Source: Daejeonella rubra
GTDB taxonomy: Bacteria > Bacteroidota > Bacteroidia > Sphingobacteriales > Sphingobacteriaceae
Direction: 5' to 3'
NCBI RefSeq assembly: GCF_900103545.1
Contig: NZ_FNHH01000024.1
Location: forward strand, 1-61,361
DNA length: 61,361 nucleotides
Position numbers and translations under genes: made by a program
Notes under the pieces: model-generated
What the model was told of the DNA's origin: nothing
What the model saw: the letters and a program-made list of their open reading frames with translations, nothing else
Databases searched by the model: none
In this document: piece after piece, positions 53,301-61,361 of the stretch
Position numbering within the stretch: position 1 is the stretch's first letter
Layout: each line of letters starts with the position of its first letter

Positions 53301-54424
53301 TGAACCGCCGTATAAGAAAAAGACCGGGCATCCACATCTTCAGCAAGTTCGTCCTTACAATGAATGTTTTTGCTGTTGCAGCACTTCTTTTAAGCTATCT
53401 GGCATCCTATATTGACCCTGCAAAATTCTGGGTCATCTCCTTTTTTGGTCTTGCCTACCCTGCCATATTAGCCATCAATATTCTATTCATAATCTATTGG
53501 CTTTTACGCATGCCTAAACTGGCTATGATATCCGGAATAACGATAATTGCAGGCTGGAGCGTGATCCTGAATTACATAGGATTCAGAGAAAGTACGGCAA
53601 TCATGGTGCCTAAATCATCTGAGAGCTTTTTAAGGGTAATGACCTATAACGTACATAATTTCAAGCAGTTCGGGGATAAGAACGATAAATTCACCAAAGA
53701 ACTTATCCTCGACATTATCAGAAATGAACAACCCGATGTTATTTGTTTTCAGGAGTTCTTCAGCAGAAAAAGAGGTGAATATAATTTCAGGAAACTGATC
53801 CTTCAGATCCTTGAAACTGAACACTATTACTTCAAGCCTTCTACAGATAATGGTTATGAGGCTATAGGAATGGCCATATTTTCAAAATTCCCAATCGTTA
53901 ATAAAGGCAATATTCAGTTTGCTAAAAAGATGAACTGGAATGAGGCAGTGTATGCTGACATAAAGAAAGGTGATAAGACCTTCAGAATTTATAATGTGCA
54001 TTTCCAGTCTATAAATTTTCAGCCGGAAGATTATCGATATTTAAAGAAGGTAACCAGTGAGATCGAAACAGATGTAGAATCCTCAAAAAAGATTGGTTAC
54101 AGGCTTAAACAGGCATTTATTAAACGCAGTAATCAGGCAAGAATGCTGAAAGAGCATACTGAAAAGAGCCCTCTCCCTTATATTATAGCAGGCGATTTTA
54201 ATGATACGCCTATCTCTTATACGGTAAAGACAATTTCAAGGGGTATGAATAATAGTTTCAGAGAAATGGGTAGCGGATTTGGTGTAACCTATAACGGGGC
54301 ATTCCCAAACTTTCAGATAGATTATATATTCACTTCGCCGGAATTTACTGTAAAAAATTACCTGATCATCAACAAAAAATTATCAGATCACTATCCTGTC
54401 CGGACCGACCTGGAATTAAAATAA
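53300..54424 (+). CDS. Membrane-anchored endonuclease/exonuclease/phosphatase-family protein
   Basis: This is a 374-residue protein. Three hydrophobic segments occur in the first ~100 residues. The EEP catalytic domain follows with VMTYNVHNFK, VICFQEFF (metal-binding Glu), GDFNDTP, IDYIFTSPEF and the SDHYPVRTDL His-Asp pair at the end. Family members cleave phosphodiesters of DNA, phosphoinositides or sphingolipids. The domain probably faces the periplasm. It is in an operon with mutL and the two rhomboids. Confidence 0.9.
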   Translation: MNRRIRKRPGIHIFSKFVLTMNVFAVAALLLSYLASYIDPAKFWVISFFGLAYPAILAINILFIIYWLLRMPKLAMISGITIIAGWSVILNYIGFRESTAIMVPKSSESFLRVMTYNVHNFKQFGDKNDKFTKELILDIIRNEQPDVICFQEFFSRKRGEYNFRKLILQILETEHYYFKPSTDNGYEAIGMAIFSKFPIVNKGNIQFAKKMNWNEAVYADIKKGDKTFRIYNVHFQSINFQPEDYRYLKKVTSEIETDVESSKKIGYRLKQAFIKRSNQARMLKEHTEKSPLPYIIAGDFNDTPISYTVKTISRGMNNSFREMGSGFGVTYNGAFPNFQIDYIFTSPEFTVKNYLIINKKLSDHYPVRTDLELK

Positions 54425-54462
54425 AAGCTGTCAATATCCCCGAAAAATCGATTTCCAATTTT

Positions 54463-54470
54463 TAAATTTG
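54463..54470 (+). promoter_or_regulatory. TAnnTTTG box 4 nt before cysS (leaderless)
   Basis: TAAATTTG-CACT-ATG: a full -7 consensus placed so that transcription would start at or next to the start codon. Confidence 0.6.
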
Positions 54471-54474
54471 CACT

Positions 54475-55935
54475 ATGGATAGTAATCTGGTCATTTATAA
54501 TACCCTTTCGAGAACTAAAGAAAAATTCGAGCCTCTTCATCCGCCATTGGTTGGATTGTATGTTTGCGGCCCAACTGTTTACAGTGATGTTCATTTAGGA
54601 AATTGCCGCACTTTTGTCTCGTTTGACCTGATCTACCGCTATCTGCTGCATTCCGGATATAAGGTAAGATATGTCCGTAATATCACAGATGCAGGTCATC
54701 TTGAGGGTGATATGGATGAAGGAGATGATAAATTCGCCAAAAAAGCCAGGCTTGAGCAGCTGGAGCCGATGGAGATCGTTCAAAAATACACACTTGGTTT
54801 CCATGATGTAATGAGGCTTTTTAATGCTCTTCCTCCCAATATTGAGCCAACCGCAACGGGTCATATTATTGAGCAGATCGAAATGGTTAAGCAGATCCTT
54901 GAGAATGGATATGCCTATGAAGTAAATGGCACCGTTTATTTTGATGTAGAAAAATATTGCAAAGAGTTTAATTATACAATATTAACTAACAGGCAGTTAG
55001 ATGATCTGCTGGAAAATACCAGAGAGCTGGGCGGTCAAAATGAAAAGAGAGGAAGGCTTGATTTTGCACTCTGGATCAAAGCAAAACCTGAGCATATTAT
55101 GCGCTGGCCTTCCCCATGGGGAGTAGGTTTCCCGGGCTGGCATATTGAATGTTCTGCTATGAGCAGTAAATACCTGGGCGATAATTTTGACATCCACGGA
55201 GGAGGTATGGATCTTGCAGCTACCCATCATACCAATGAGATCGCACAATCCCAGGCTTGTAATCATGTTACTCCGGCTAAATACTGGATGCATACCAATA
55301 TGCTTACAGTGAATGGTACCCGAATGTCAAAATCAAAAGGTAATGGGTTTTTACCCTATGAGCTTTTTACGGGTGAACACGAACTGCTTTCCCGCGGCTT
55401 CTCCCCTATGTCTGTACGGTTCTTTATGCTTCAGGCACATTACAGAAGCACATTAGATTTTTCCAACGAGGCATTAGAAGCATCCGACAAGGGCTTTAAG
55501 CGCCTGATGAATGCCTATTCATTACTTGAGAAATTAAGTCCCGCACAGCAATCTGAGATCGATCTGAAAAGCTTGTCTGACAGATGTTACGCAGCCATGA
55601 ACGATGACTTTAACAGCCCCGTTCTTATCGCCGAGCTATTCGAAGCTGTTCACCTTATCAACAGTATCTATGATGGTAAAACAGCTGCAACACTGGCTGA
55701 CATTGCTGATCTGAAGAAACTGATGAACAATTTTGTTTTTGAAGTGTTAGGACTTAAAGAAGAAAGCGACCAGACCGATGATATGGGAAAGCTGCTTGAT
55801 TTCATCATCGGATTACGAACTGAAGCTAAGTCAAATAAAGATTATGCTACTTCAGACAAGATCAGAATTGGCTTAAACTCTTTAGGGATCCAATTGAAAG
55901 ACAATAAGGAGGGTACTACCTGGAACAAGATCTAA
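54475..55935 (+). CDS. cysS: Cysteinyl-tRNA synthetase
   Basis: This 486-residue class I synthetase charges tRNA-Cys. CGPTVYSDVHLGN at about 31-43 contains the zinc Cys and HIGH-type motif, WHIECSAMS and HHTNEIAQS supply further zinc ligands, and RMSKSKGN is the KMSKS motif. The DALR-like C-terminal region is normal. The gene is preceded by a box that suggests a leaderless mRNA separate from the mutL operon. Confidence 0.97.
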   Translation: MDSNLVIYNTLSRTKEKFEPLHPPLVGLYVCGPTVYSDVHLGNCRTFVSFDLIYRYLLHSGYKVRYVRNITDAGHLEGDMDEGDDKFAKKARLEQLEPMEIVQKYTLGFHDVMRLFNALPPNIEPTATGHIIEQIEMVKQILENGYAYEVNGTVYFDVEKYCKEFNYTILTNRQLDDLLENTRELGGQNEKRGRLDFALWIKAKPEHIMRWPSPWGVGFPGWHIECSAMSSKYLGDNFDIHGGGMDLAATHHTNEIAQSQACNHVTPAKYWMHTNMLTVNGTRMSKSKGNGFLPYELFTGEHELLSRGFSPMSVRFFMLQAHYRSTLDFSNEALEASDKGFKRLMNAYSLLEKLSPAQQSEIDLKSLSDRCYAAMNDDFNSPVLIAELFEAVHLINSIYDGKTAATLADIADLKKLMNNFVFEVLGLKEESDQTDDMGKLLDFIIGLRTEAKSNKDYATSDKIRIGLNSLGIQLKDNKEGTTWNKI

Positions 55936-56064
55936 ATCGAATTTAAAAAAGACCAGTGTTACCGGCAATAATTCATTGCGGAACTCAGGTTTTTATTTTG
56001 ACAATGGCTATTTTCTTTATTATGGCATCATTCATGCCTACGTACTATTAATAAAAAAAATGGT

Positions 56065-56937
56065 ATGAACCGATATCTCCTGCTTATAGCTTTATTCCTT
56101 TTAGCTTCAAAGAACAATTTTGCTCAGTTAAGCAATGGAAGAGTCAATTCACTGCTTGCAGCCGAGAACTATTTTGCTGCATATGCCAAAGATAAAGGGA
56201 TCAGGGATGCATTTTTAAAGGTTTCGGATAATGAAACTATTCTGTTCAGGCCCAATCCTGTAAAAGCCGAAGACTTTTTCGACAAAAAATCAAATGATGA
56301 TCAAGGTCAGCTGGACTGGACGCCTGTATTTGCCAAAATATCCAAAAGCGGCGACTGGGGTTTTACAAGCGGGCCCTATTCTTATACTTCAGCAAACGAT
56401 TCAACGACTTCTTATGGGCAATACCTTTCTGTTTGGCGAGCAAATAATAAAGGAGTATGGAAATTGGCGCTAGATCTGGGTATTTCCCATCCCAAACCAT
56501 TAACTGAAGCCAGTTTAAACTTTACGGACCCAAAAAGCTTTAAGTTTTTCAGACAGCCTTCAGAGGGCAGGCTGAAGCAAAGAGAGGATATGATCCTGAC
56601 AACCGACAAACTATTTTCCAATACACTGATCAAAAACCAGAGTTTGGCCTATGATTCATTTTTTGCAGATGAAGGCCGACTTTTGTTCCCCGGTCATGAG
56701 CCTGTTACAGGCAAAACAAAGATCAATAATTTCCTTAGAAAACAACAGGTTAGTATTGAAACTAAACCTACCGTTGCCAACCGTGCCCCAGGAAGCGACC
56801 TTGCCTATACCTATGGAAACGCATTAATTACAAGAAATAATGTGAGCACCAAATTCCATTATGTCAGAATTTGGGAATCACAGGAAGGATTTAAATGGAA
56901 TGTTATTTTGGAGATCTTCAGTCCGGCAGGAGAGTAA
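56065..56937 (+). CDS. Secreted protein with two NTF2-like (DUF4440/SnoaL) repeats
   Basis: This 290-residue protein has a signal peptide ending at about residue 20 (NNFAQL). Two similar domains follow: about 25-145 (AENYFAAYAKDKGIRDAF, WTPVFAKISKSGDWGFTSGPYSY, SVWRANNKGVWKLALDLG) and about 170-288, ending YVRIWESQEGFKWNVILEIFSP. The pattern matches ketosteroid-isomerase-like folds. No catalytic residue assignment is possible. It is a single-gene unit. Confidence 0.75.
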   Translation: MNRYLLLIALFLLASKNNFAQLSNGRVNSLLAAENYFAAYAKDKGIRDAFLKVSDNETILFRPNPVKAEDFFDKKSNDDQGQLDWTPVFAKISKSGDWGFTSGPYSYTSANDSTTSYGQYLSVWRANNKGVWKLALDLGISHPKPLTEASLNFTDPKSFKFFRQPSEGRLKQREDMILTTDKLFSNTLIKNQSLAYDSFFADEGRLLFPGHEPVTGKTKINNFLRKQQVSIETKPTVANRAPGSDLAYTYGNALITRNNVSTKFHYVRIWESQEGFKWNVILEIFSPAGE

Positions 56938-57072
56938 TTGGCTCGATTTTAGCTGTAATACAGGGGCTGACAGTGTAGTTCAGGAGTGTGATCGCACTGA
57001 TTCATAAAATCCATTTTGTCTGAATCTTTCTCCAGATCAGGTGACACTTAAAGCACATTACTTTAAATCTTA

Positions 57073-57399
57073 ATGAATATAATTATGAGCACAAATCCAC
57101 ACAACTATAAAAATCTGCTTGAAGCTGTTGACGGCTTGCGGAACAGAGGCTTTACCTTTGATTTTCAATATCAGGATTCATGCCTGCATTGTGATAAGAT
57201 AAGTGAAAAATTTGCTGCCGATGATCTTATGATCACAGAGTATTATCGCTTTGAAGGAATGAGTGATCCGGAAGATAGTTCGGTGATATATGCTTTAGAA
57301 AGCAAAGATGGCCACAAAGGAATTATTATCGATGCCTATGGCGCGTATTCCGACGAGCACATTTCAGCATTTTTATCAAATGTTAAAGTAAAAGATTAA
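57073..57399 (+). CDS. Conserved small protein, often labelled phosphoribosylpyrophosphate synthetase
   Basis: This 108-residue cytoplasmic protein has an alternative start at the Met four codons in (57085). Homologue-like features are LLEAVDGLRNRGFTFDFQYQDSCLHC, FAADDLMITEYYRFEGMSDPEDSSVIYA and GIIIDAYGAYSD. Similar short Bacteroidota proteins carry the name phosphoribosylpyrophosphate synthetase, but none of that enzyme's motifs is visible here, so I treat it as function unknown. Its end overlaps the convergent MoxR gene by 4 nt. Confidence 0.75.
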   Translation: MNIIMSTNPHNYKNLLEAVDGLRNRGFTFDFQYQDSCLHCDKISEKFAADDLMITEYYRFEGMSDPEDSSVIYALESKDGHKGIIIDAYGAYSDEHISAFLSNVKVKD

Positions 57400-58361
57400 A
57401 GCAGGTTACTGATGATCATTTCAGTACTGATCCCTTCGGCTTCCGCTTTATAATTACGGACGATACGGTGTCTGAGAATTGATTCAGCAACAGCACGTAC
57501 ATCTTCCTTATCAGGAGAATATTTACCGGAAATGGCGGCATGACATTTTGCACCCAGTACTAAAAACTGAGAAGCCCTTGGGCCTGCACCCCAGCTTAAG
57601 AATTTATTAATCTCATCTGTTGCTGTAGCAGTACCGGGACGAGTTTTTGCGGCAATTGATACCGCATATTCAAGAACGTTATCAGCAATAGGAATATTCC
57701 TTACCAACTGCTGGAAATAACTGATCTCTGCAGCATTCAATAACTTTTTGAGTTCCACTTTACGGTTCGCCGTGGTATTTCTAACTACCTGCAGCTCTTC
57801 TTCAAAAGATGGATAAGTAAGAAAAATATTGAACATGAAACGGTCTAACTGTGCTTCAGGTAAGGGATAAGTACCTTCCTGCTCAATAGGATTTTGAGTA
57901 GCCAGAACGAAAAATGGCTGTGGCAGCCGATGTGTCTCTCCGCTAACCGTTACAACCTTCTCCTGCATAGCCTCCAGTAAGGCTGCCTGAGTTTTTGGCG
58001 GTGTTCTGTTGATCTCATCCGCAAGAATGATGTTCGAGAAGATCGGTCCGCGTATAAATTTGAACGTACGATCCTCACCTAGGATCTCTGATCCTAAAAT
58101 ATCAGAAGGCATCAGATCTGGAGTAAACTGTATCCGGTTATAGCTAAGATCAAGAACCTCTGCAACAGTTTGAACAAGAAGTGTCTTTGCTAAGCCTGGA
58201 ACACCCACCAAAAGGCAATGTCCGTTACTAAAGATTGAAATAAGAACTGATTTTACCACTTCATCCTGACCGACAATTACCTGTGCAATTTCTTCCCTTA
58301 TCCTATTATAAGACAGGTGCAATGCATCTACGGCTTCGACATCAGAACTATAGATTTTCAT
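57396..58361 (-). CDS. MoxR-family AAA ATPase
   Basis: This 321-residue ATPase has Walker A GVPGLAKTL near 55-63, Walker B LADEINRTPP near 113-122 and sensor ATQNPIEQEGTYPLPEAQLDRF near 152-173. MoxR proteins act as chaperones for metal insertion or complex assembly, usually with a VWA-domain partner; no such partner is in this window. It starts 3 nt after the surA stop, so the two are co-transcribed. Confidence 0.93.
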   Translation of the reverse strand: MKIYSSDVEAVDALHLSYNRIREEIAQVIVGQDEVVKSVLISIFSNGHCLLVGVPGLAKTLLVQTVAEVLDLSYNRIQFTPDLMPSDILGSEILGEDRTFKFIRGPIFSNIILADEINRTPPKTQAALLEAMQEKVVTVSGETHRLPQPFFVLATQNPIEQEGTYPLPEAQLDRFMFNIFLTYPSFEEELQVVRNTTANRKVELKKLLNAAEISYFQQLVRNIPIADNVLEYAVSIAAKTRPGTATATDEINKFLSWGAGPRASQFLVLGAKCHAAISGKYSPDKEDVRAVAESILRHRIVRNYKAEAEGISTEMIISNLL

Positions 58362-58364
58362 TCC

Positions 58365-59729
58365 TTAATTTTTTGCTGTTGTCCAGCCTGCCAGTTCAGG
58401 GCATGTTTGGAATTCAGCGTCAATTTTAATGTAAGTGATCTTTCTGCGTTTTTCAAACCATTCACTGATCGTACGGTTATTCTTATCCTCAAAAGCTACT
58501 TCCTTGATCTTTGGAAAATCCTGATCCAGGCTTGCCTGATGCGGACCGGTCTTTGATTTAAGACTTAAAATACGATATCCTTTCTTTCCGTCGGCAGCAG
58601 TAAATAGTGATGGTTTAGAAATACTTCCAACCTTCATCGTATCAACTGTTAAGAAGATTTGAGGATCCAGTTTATCAGTAGGAATAAAAGTAGTACGGCT
58701 CTGAACATTCTCAGCATTCAGCATCATACCGCCATTATATTTAGTTTCATTATTATCAGAATAAAGTGTGGCTGCAGCCCCAAAATCCATCTTTTTATCT
58801 GCTAATGTTGTATAAATACTATCAATATGTGCTTTTGCACGGTCAAGACTTGCTGGTGTAGGTTCTGTTTTGATAAGGATATGTCTTACATTCACCTGCT
58901 CACCACGTCTTTCAATAACCTGCATCACGTGGAATCCAAATTCAGTTTCAATAACTGATGACAATTCACCCTGCTTAAGTTTAAACGCTGTAGCTGCAAA
59001 TTCCTTAACAAGTCCGCTTCTATCCATAAAGCCCAGGTCACCACCATCACGAGCTGAACCAGGATCCTGAGAATATAAACTTGCAAGAGTAGCAAAATCT
59101 TCTCCGCCCTTGATCCTCAGTCTTAATACTTCGGCCTTATCATGAAAAACTTCCTTTTCTTCCTTGCTAAGCTTAGGATAAACTATGATCTCCGCAATTT
59201 CTACCTCAGTATTAAAGAAGGGTAAACTATCTTTTGGAATCGCATCGAAATATCGTTTAATTTCAAGAGGAGTAACCGCTACATTCTCGGTGATCTTGGC
59301 TTGCATTTTCTGTGCAACCAGCATCTCTTTGATATCCGGTCTGATCTCATCCTTATATTGTATCAATGAACGGCCAAGAAAGGTTTCCAGGCGTTCCTGC
59401 CCTCCTGCCCTTCCACTCATTGCACGTAAACGTCTTTCAATTTCACCATCAATCTGATCATCAGTTACAGTAACGGAGTCAATAATTGCCTGCTGACCAA
59501 GGATCTTCTGCGAAAGCTGACTTTGCAAAATACTGCATTTAATAGCAGGATCTGCCGGGTTTCCCTGAGCCAGGTATTGCGAGTATTGCATTTCTATTTC
59601 TGACTGCAAAATGATCGAGCTTCCTACAACCGCTGCTACTTTATCAAGGGATTTAGATTTTGTTTGTGCGCTTACCTGGACAAGGGTAAAAAATAATAGT
59701 CCGGTTAATATCCCTAAGGTCTTTCTCAT
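58365..59729 (-). CDS. surA: Periplasmic chaperone/PPIase SurA-like
   Basis: This protein is 454 residues from MRKTLGILTG, the Met that directly precedes the signal peptide (cleavage near VSAQT); upstream in-frame Mets lack such context. A SurA-type N-domain (about 25-150) and two parvulin domains follow, the first with EIAEIIVYPKLS...DPGSARDGGDLGFM, the second with VNVRHILIKTEPTP...YNGGMM. It assists outer-membrane protein folding, which fits a SusC-rich lifestyle. A CAAAATTA (minus TAATTTTG) box is at 59836. Confidence 0.92.
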   Translation of the reverse strand: MRKTLGILTGLLFFTLVQVSAQTKSKSLDKVAAVVGSSIILQSEIEMQYSQYLAQGNPADPAIKCSILQSQLSQKILGQQAIIDSVTVTDDQIDGEIERRLRAMSGRAGGQERLETFLGRSLIQYKDEIRPDIKEMLVAQKMQAKITENVAVTPLEIKRYFDAIPKDSLPFFNTEVEIAEIIVYPKLSKEEKEVFHDKAEVLRLRIKGGEDFATLASLYSQDPGSARDGGDLGFMDRSGLVKEFAATAFKLKQGELSSVIETEFGFHVMQVIERRGEQVNVRHILIKTEPTPASLDRAKAHIDSIYTTLADKKMDFGAAATLYSDNNETKYNGGMMLNAENVQSRTTFIPTDKLDPQIFLTVDTMKVGSISKPSLFTAADGKKGYRILSLKSKTGPHQASLDQDFPKIKEVAFEDKNNRTISEWFEKRRKITYIKIDAEFQTCPELAGWTTAKN

Positions 59730-59835
59730 TTCTTGTATTTCTCTTATTTCAAGCAGTTTAAAAACTGCAAAATTCATTGTATTCCCTATAAAAAACATAA
59801 GCCCCTATAAGAGCTTGTTAACTAATTGAATTCTG

Positions 59836-59843
59836 CAAAATTA
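59836..59843 (-). promoter_or_regulatory. TAnnTTTG box upstream of surA
   Basis: The minus strand reads TAATTTTG, giving a leader of about 100 nt. No -33 element was identified. Confidence 0.4.
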
Positions 59844-60051
59844 TCAGATATAATTCATAATTCAATTATTTAAATAAATAGGTGTCGTTTTTAGGTAAAA
59901 AACCCTTAATTGACCCCTTTAGAACAAACATACTTCATAAAATGTTTAATATGAGCCCGGTTCAAAAATCAGTCATACTACACAGAACTGCTAAGTTAAG
60001 CTTTTGAAAAAGAAGCTGCATCCATTTAACTAATTTTAACAGATGCTTTAT

Positions 60052-60059
60052 TAAGTTTG
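60052..60059 (+). promoter_or_regulatory. TAnnTTTG box upstream of the 60091 gene
   Basis: TAAGTTTG matches the -7 consensus 31 nt before ATG. Confidence 0.5.
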
Positions 60060-60090
60060 CATCTGCTTTAAGGTTAAAAAAAACTAATTC

Positions 60091-60684
60091 ATGTCTACCC
60101 TTCATACAAATGAATTCAATGCGCTCAAACTCTTAATGACCGAGGATATTTACATCCTTGATCAAAAGGCTGAGCATCCTGAAAATAGTATTAAGACTGA
60201 GAAGCCCACTGAGCCAGATAAGGCTGTTCAGGCCGAAAGAACAATGCTGCCTGAAATACCTGCTGCTTTACCTGTTCCAGAGCCTGCAGAAATAAAAAAG
60301 GCTAAAGAATTCACATACCTCGGCGAAAACAACAAGTATTTCCTGATCCTGATCGATGATACAAAGAACAGGGAGATAAGCAGCCTGCATAAAGAAACTC
60401 TCCTTAAGATCATGTCTGCCAAAGGTTTGGAATTAAGGGATCTTGCCATTCTAAATTTAGATCAGTTCCCTGACACTACCATCAGTGAGATAAAGGAGTT
60501 TTTTAGCTGCAGCAAACTGGTACTTTTCGGAATTAATCCCCAGCGGATCGCACTTCCCGGTATCAGTTCCAATAAAGTGGAGAATCATGCCAATGTGAAG
60601 CTTTTCAGCACCTTCAGTATCGATGAAATGATCAGTGATGTTACTAAGAAAAAAGAGTTCTGGGCAATAATGAAGGAATTTTAA
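60091..60684 (+). CDS. Hypothetical cytoplasmic protein upstream of rdgB
   Basis: This is a 197-residue protein. An N-terminal segment (1-25) is followed by a Glu/Pro/Lys-rich linker (about 28-70) and an alpha/beta domain (about 72-197) with FTYLGENNKYFLILIDDT, LELRDLAILNLDQFP and LVLFGINPQRIALPG. The last pattern is faintly like the small clamp-loader subunit HolD, but this is too weak for a name. Its stop lies 1 nt before the rdgB ATG, so the two are probably translated together. Confidence 0.7.
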   Translation: MSTLHTNEFNALKLLMTEDIYILDQKAEHPENSIKTEKPTEPDKAVQAERTMLPEIPAALPVPEPAEIKKAKEFTYLGENNKYFLILIDDTKNREISSLHKETLLKIMSAKGLELRDLAILNLDQFPDTTISEIKEFFSCSKLVLFGINPQRIALPGISSNKVENHANVKLFSTFSIDEMISDVTKKKEFWAIMKEF

Positions 60685-60685
60685 T

Positions 60686-61264
60686 ATGGAACTTGTTTTC
60701 GCGAGCAATAACCAGCATAAGGTTGATGAAGTACAGGCGATGATCGGGAGTAATATTATCCTGAAAAGCCTGAATGATATTGGATGCCTGGATGAAATTC
60801 CTGAAACGGGAGATACCTTTGCTGAAAATGCAGGTCAGAAAAGCCGTTATGTTTATGAACGCTACCATATAGATTGCTTTGCCGATGATTCGGGGCTCGA
60901 AATAGATGCTTTAGGTGGTGAGCCGGGCGTAAATTCTGCCCATTATTCCGGAAGTCGTGATTTTGAGGACAATATGAGCCTTGTTTTGGAGCGTTTATCC
61001 GGGAAAACAGATCGTAAAGCACGGTTCAAAACAGTGATATCTATGATCAAAGGAGGTAAAGAGCATCTTTTTGAAGGAAGTATTGAAGGCAACATCACCT
61101 TGCAGCGATCAGGAAGCAAGGGATTTGGTTATGACCCTATTTTCGTACCGGAAGGATATGATATAAGTTTCGCAGAAATGTCTCCCGAAGAGAAAAACAG
61201 GATCAGCCACCGGGCAAAAGCCATGCAGAAGCTGATCAGCTTTCTTAATTCTGAATATTCTTAA
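60686..61264 (+). CDS. rdgB: Non-canonical purine NTP pyrophosphatase (RdgB/HAM1)
   Basis: This 192-residue enzyme hydrolyses ITP, dITP and XTP to monophosphates. The N-terminal ASNNQHKVDEV motif is present at 5-15, then TFAENAGQKSRY, CFADDSGLEIDALGGEPGVNSAHYSG, GSIEGNI, GFGYDPIFVPEG and SHRAKAMQKL at the C-terminus. Length is normal. The 3' end overlaps the end of a minus-strand gene by 20 nt. Confidence 0.96.
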   Translation: MELVFASNNQHKVDEVQAMIGSNIILKSLNDIGCLDEIPETGDTFAENAGQKSRYVYERYHIDCFADDSGLEIDALGGEPGVNSAHYSGSRDFEDNMSLVLERLSGKTDRKARFKTVISMIKGGKEHLFEGSIEGNITLQRSGSKGFGYDPIFVPEGYDISFAEMSPEEKNRISHRAKAMQKLISFLNSEYS

Positions 61265-61361
61265 GCGCCGGCTTTGCAACTGGCTTAGGCAGCACTTTAA
61301 CAGGAGCTTTTACAGGAGTCTTCGGTTCCGTACTTTTCGCAGGATCAGTTTTTGAAGGCAA
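61245..61361 (-). CDS. C-terminal end of a Lys/Pro-rich protein, cut by the window edge
   Basis: Only the last 38 codons are in the window, with TAA at 61245-61247. The readable tail is rich in Lys, Pro, Ala and Val (KTPVKAPVKVLPKPVAKPA) and ends ALKNIQN. It overlaps the rdgB stop by 20 nt in convergent orientation. Such tails occur on periplasm-spanning and DNA-binding proteins. Nothing more can be said. Confidence 0.55.
   Translation of the reverse strand: MPSKTDPAKSTEPKTPVKAPVKVLPKPVAKPALKNIQN

Larger units (their letters stand above)
59730..60090. other. Divergent intergenic region between surA and the next gene
   Basis: About 360 nt of AT-rich sequence carries the promoters of two divergent units: TAATTTTG (minus, 59843-59836) for surA and TAAGTTTG (plus, 60052-60059) for the following gene. 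No repeat or ORF of interest was seen. Confidence 0.4.

Noticed and set aside
57073..57399. Phosphoribosylpyrophosphate synthetase
   Set aside because: The name is attached to similar short proteins, but no PRPP-synthetase motif is visible.
1..61361. tRNA, rRNA, CRISPR arrays or prophage genes
   Set aside because: I looked for tRNA-like cloverleaf ends, regularly spaced repeats, integrases and transposases by eye and found none; a covariance-model scan would be needed to exclude small RNAs.

Overview
The window reads as chromosomal DNA of a Bacteroidota bacterium, most likely a member of the Sphingobacteriaceae (Pedobacter/Mucilaginibacter-like). The grounds are a SusC/SusD pair, several TAnnTTTG promoter boxes, A-rich regions rather than strong Shine-Dalgarno sites before start codons, bacillithiol genes (bshA, ytxJ-like), two tandem rhomboids, and many secreted lipoproteins. 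The genus is an inference. No rRNA, tRNA, CRISPR array, prophage or intact insertion sequence was seen.

Region 1 (1-12.8 kb) is a sialic-acid utilisation locus. A minus-strand run encodes SusC, SusD, N-acetylneuraminate lyase, a NanM-type kelch epimerase, an MFS transporter and a secreted sialidase. A divergent GntR/FadR-type regulator is separated from susC by an intergenic region holding two inverted repeats that look like operators. A ceramidase-family gene converges on the sialidase gene. ManNAc epimerase and kinase genes are not in the window.

Region 2 (12.9-21.4 kb) holds two tandem RidA-family proteins with twin-arginine leaders, an esterase and an MFS transporter. It is followed by a tight minus-strand operon: SGLT-like sodium symporter, APH-fold small-molecule kinase, an enolase paralogue in which the conserved active-site His is Ala, and an exported TIM-barrel isomerase/epimerase. 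This operon is the best candidate for an undescribed pathway.

Region 3 (21.8-33.9 kb) contains asparaginase, an intergenic stretch that looks repetitive, TatD, an RluB-type pseudouridine synthase with a 63-bp tandem repeat in its tail, a lytic transglycosylase and UvrA. It ends with a three-gene minus-strand group: BCS1-like AAA ATPase, UDG-fold protein and WYL regulator. That group resembles a defence or DNA-damage module, but this is unproven.

Region 4 (34-61.4 kb) is mostly housekeeping: NnrD/E, LipA, OsmC, YtxJ, RibH, a TPR protein, RecF, a DUF721 protein, Ndk, NrnA, an FKBP lipoprotein, BshA, a serine hydrolase with a GH3-like remnant, an amidohydrolase, a dihaem cytochrome, MutL (TTG start), two rhomboids, an EEP-family protein, CysS, MoxR, SurA and RdgB. 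It also contains a 37-residue lipoprotein gene and the 3' end of a minus-strand gene cut by the window edge. Three genes (tatD, lipA, cysS) have a TAnnTTTG-like box exactly 4 nt before ATG, which suggests leaderless mRNAs.
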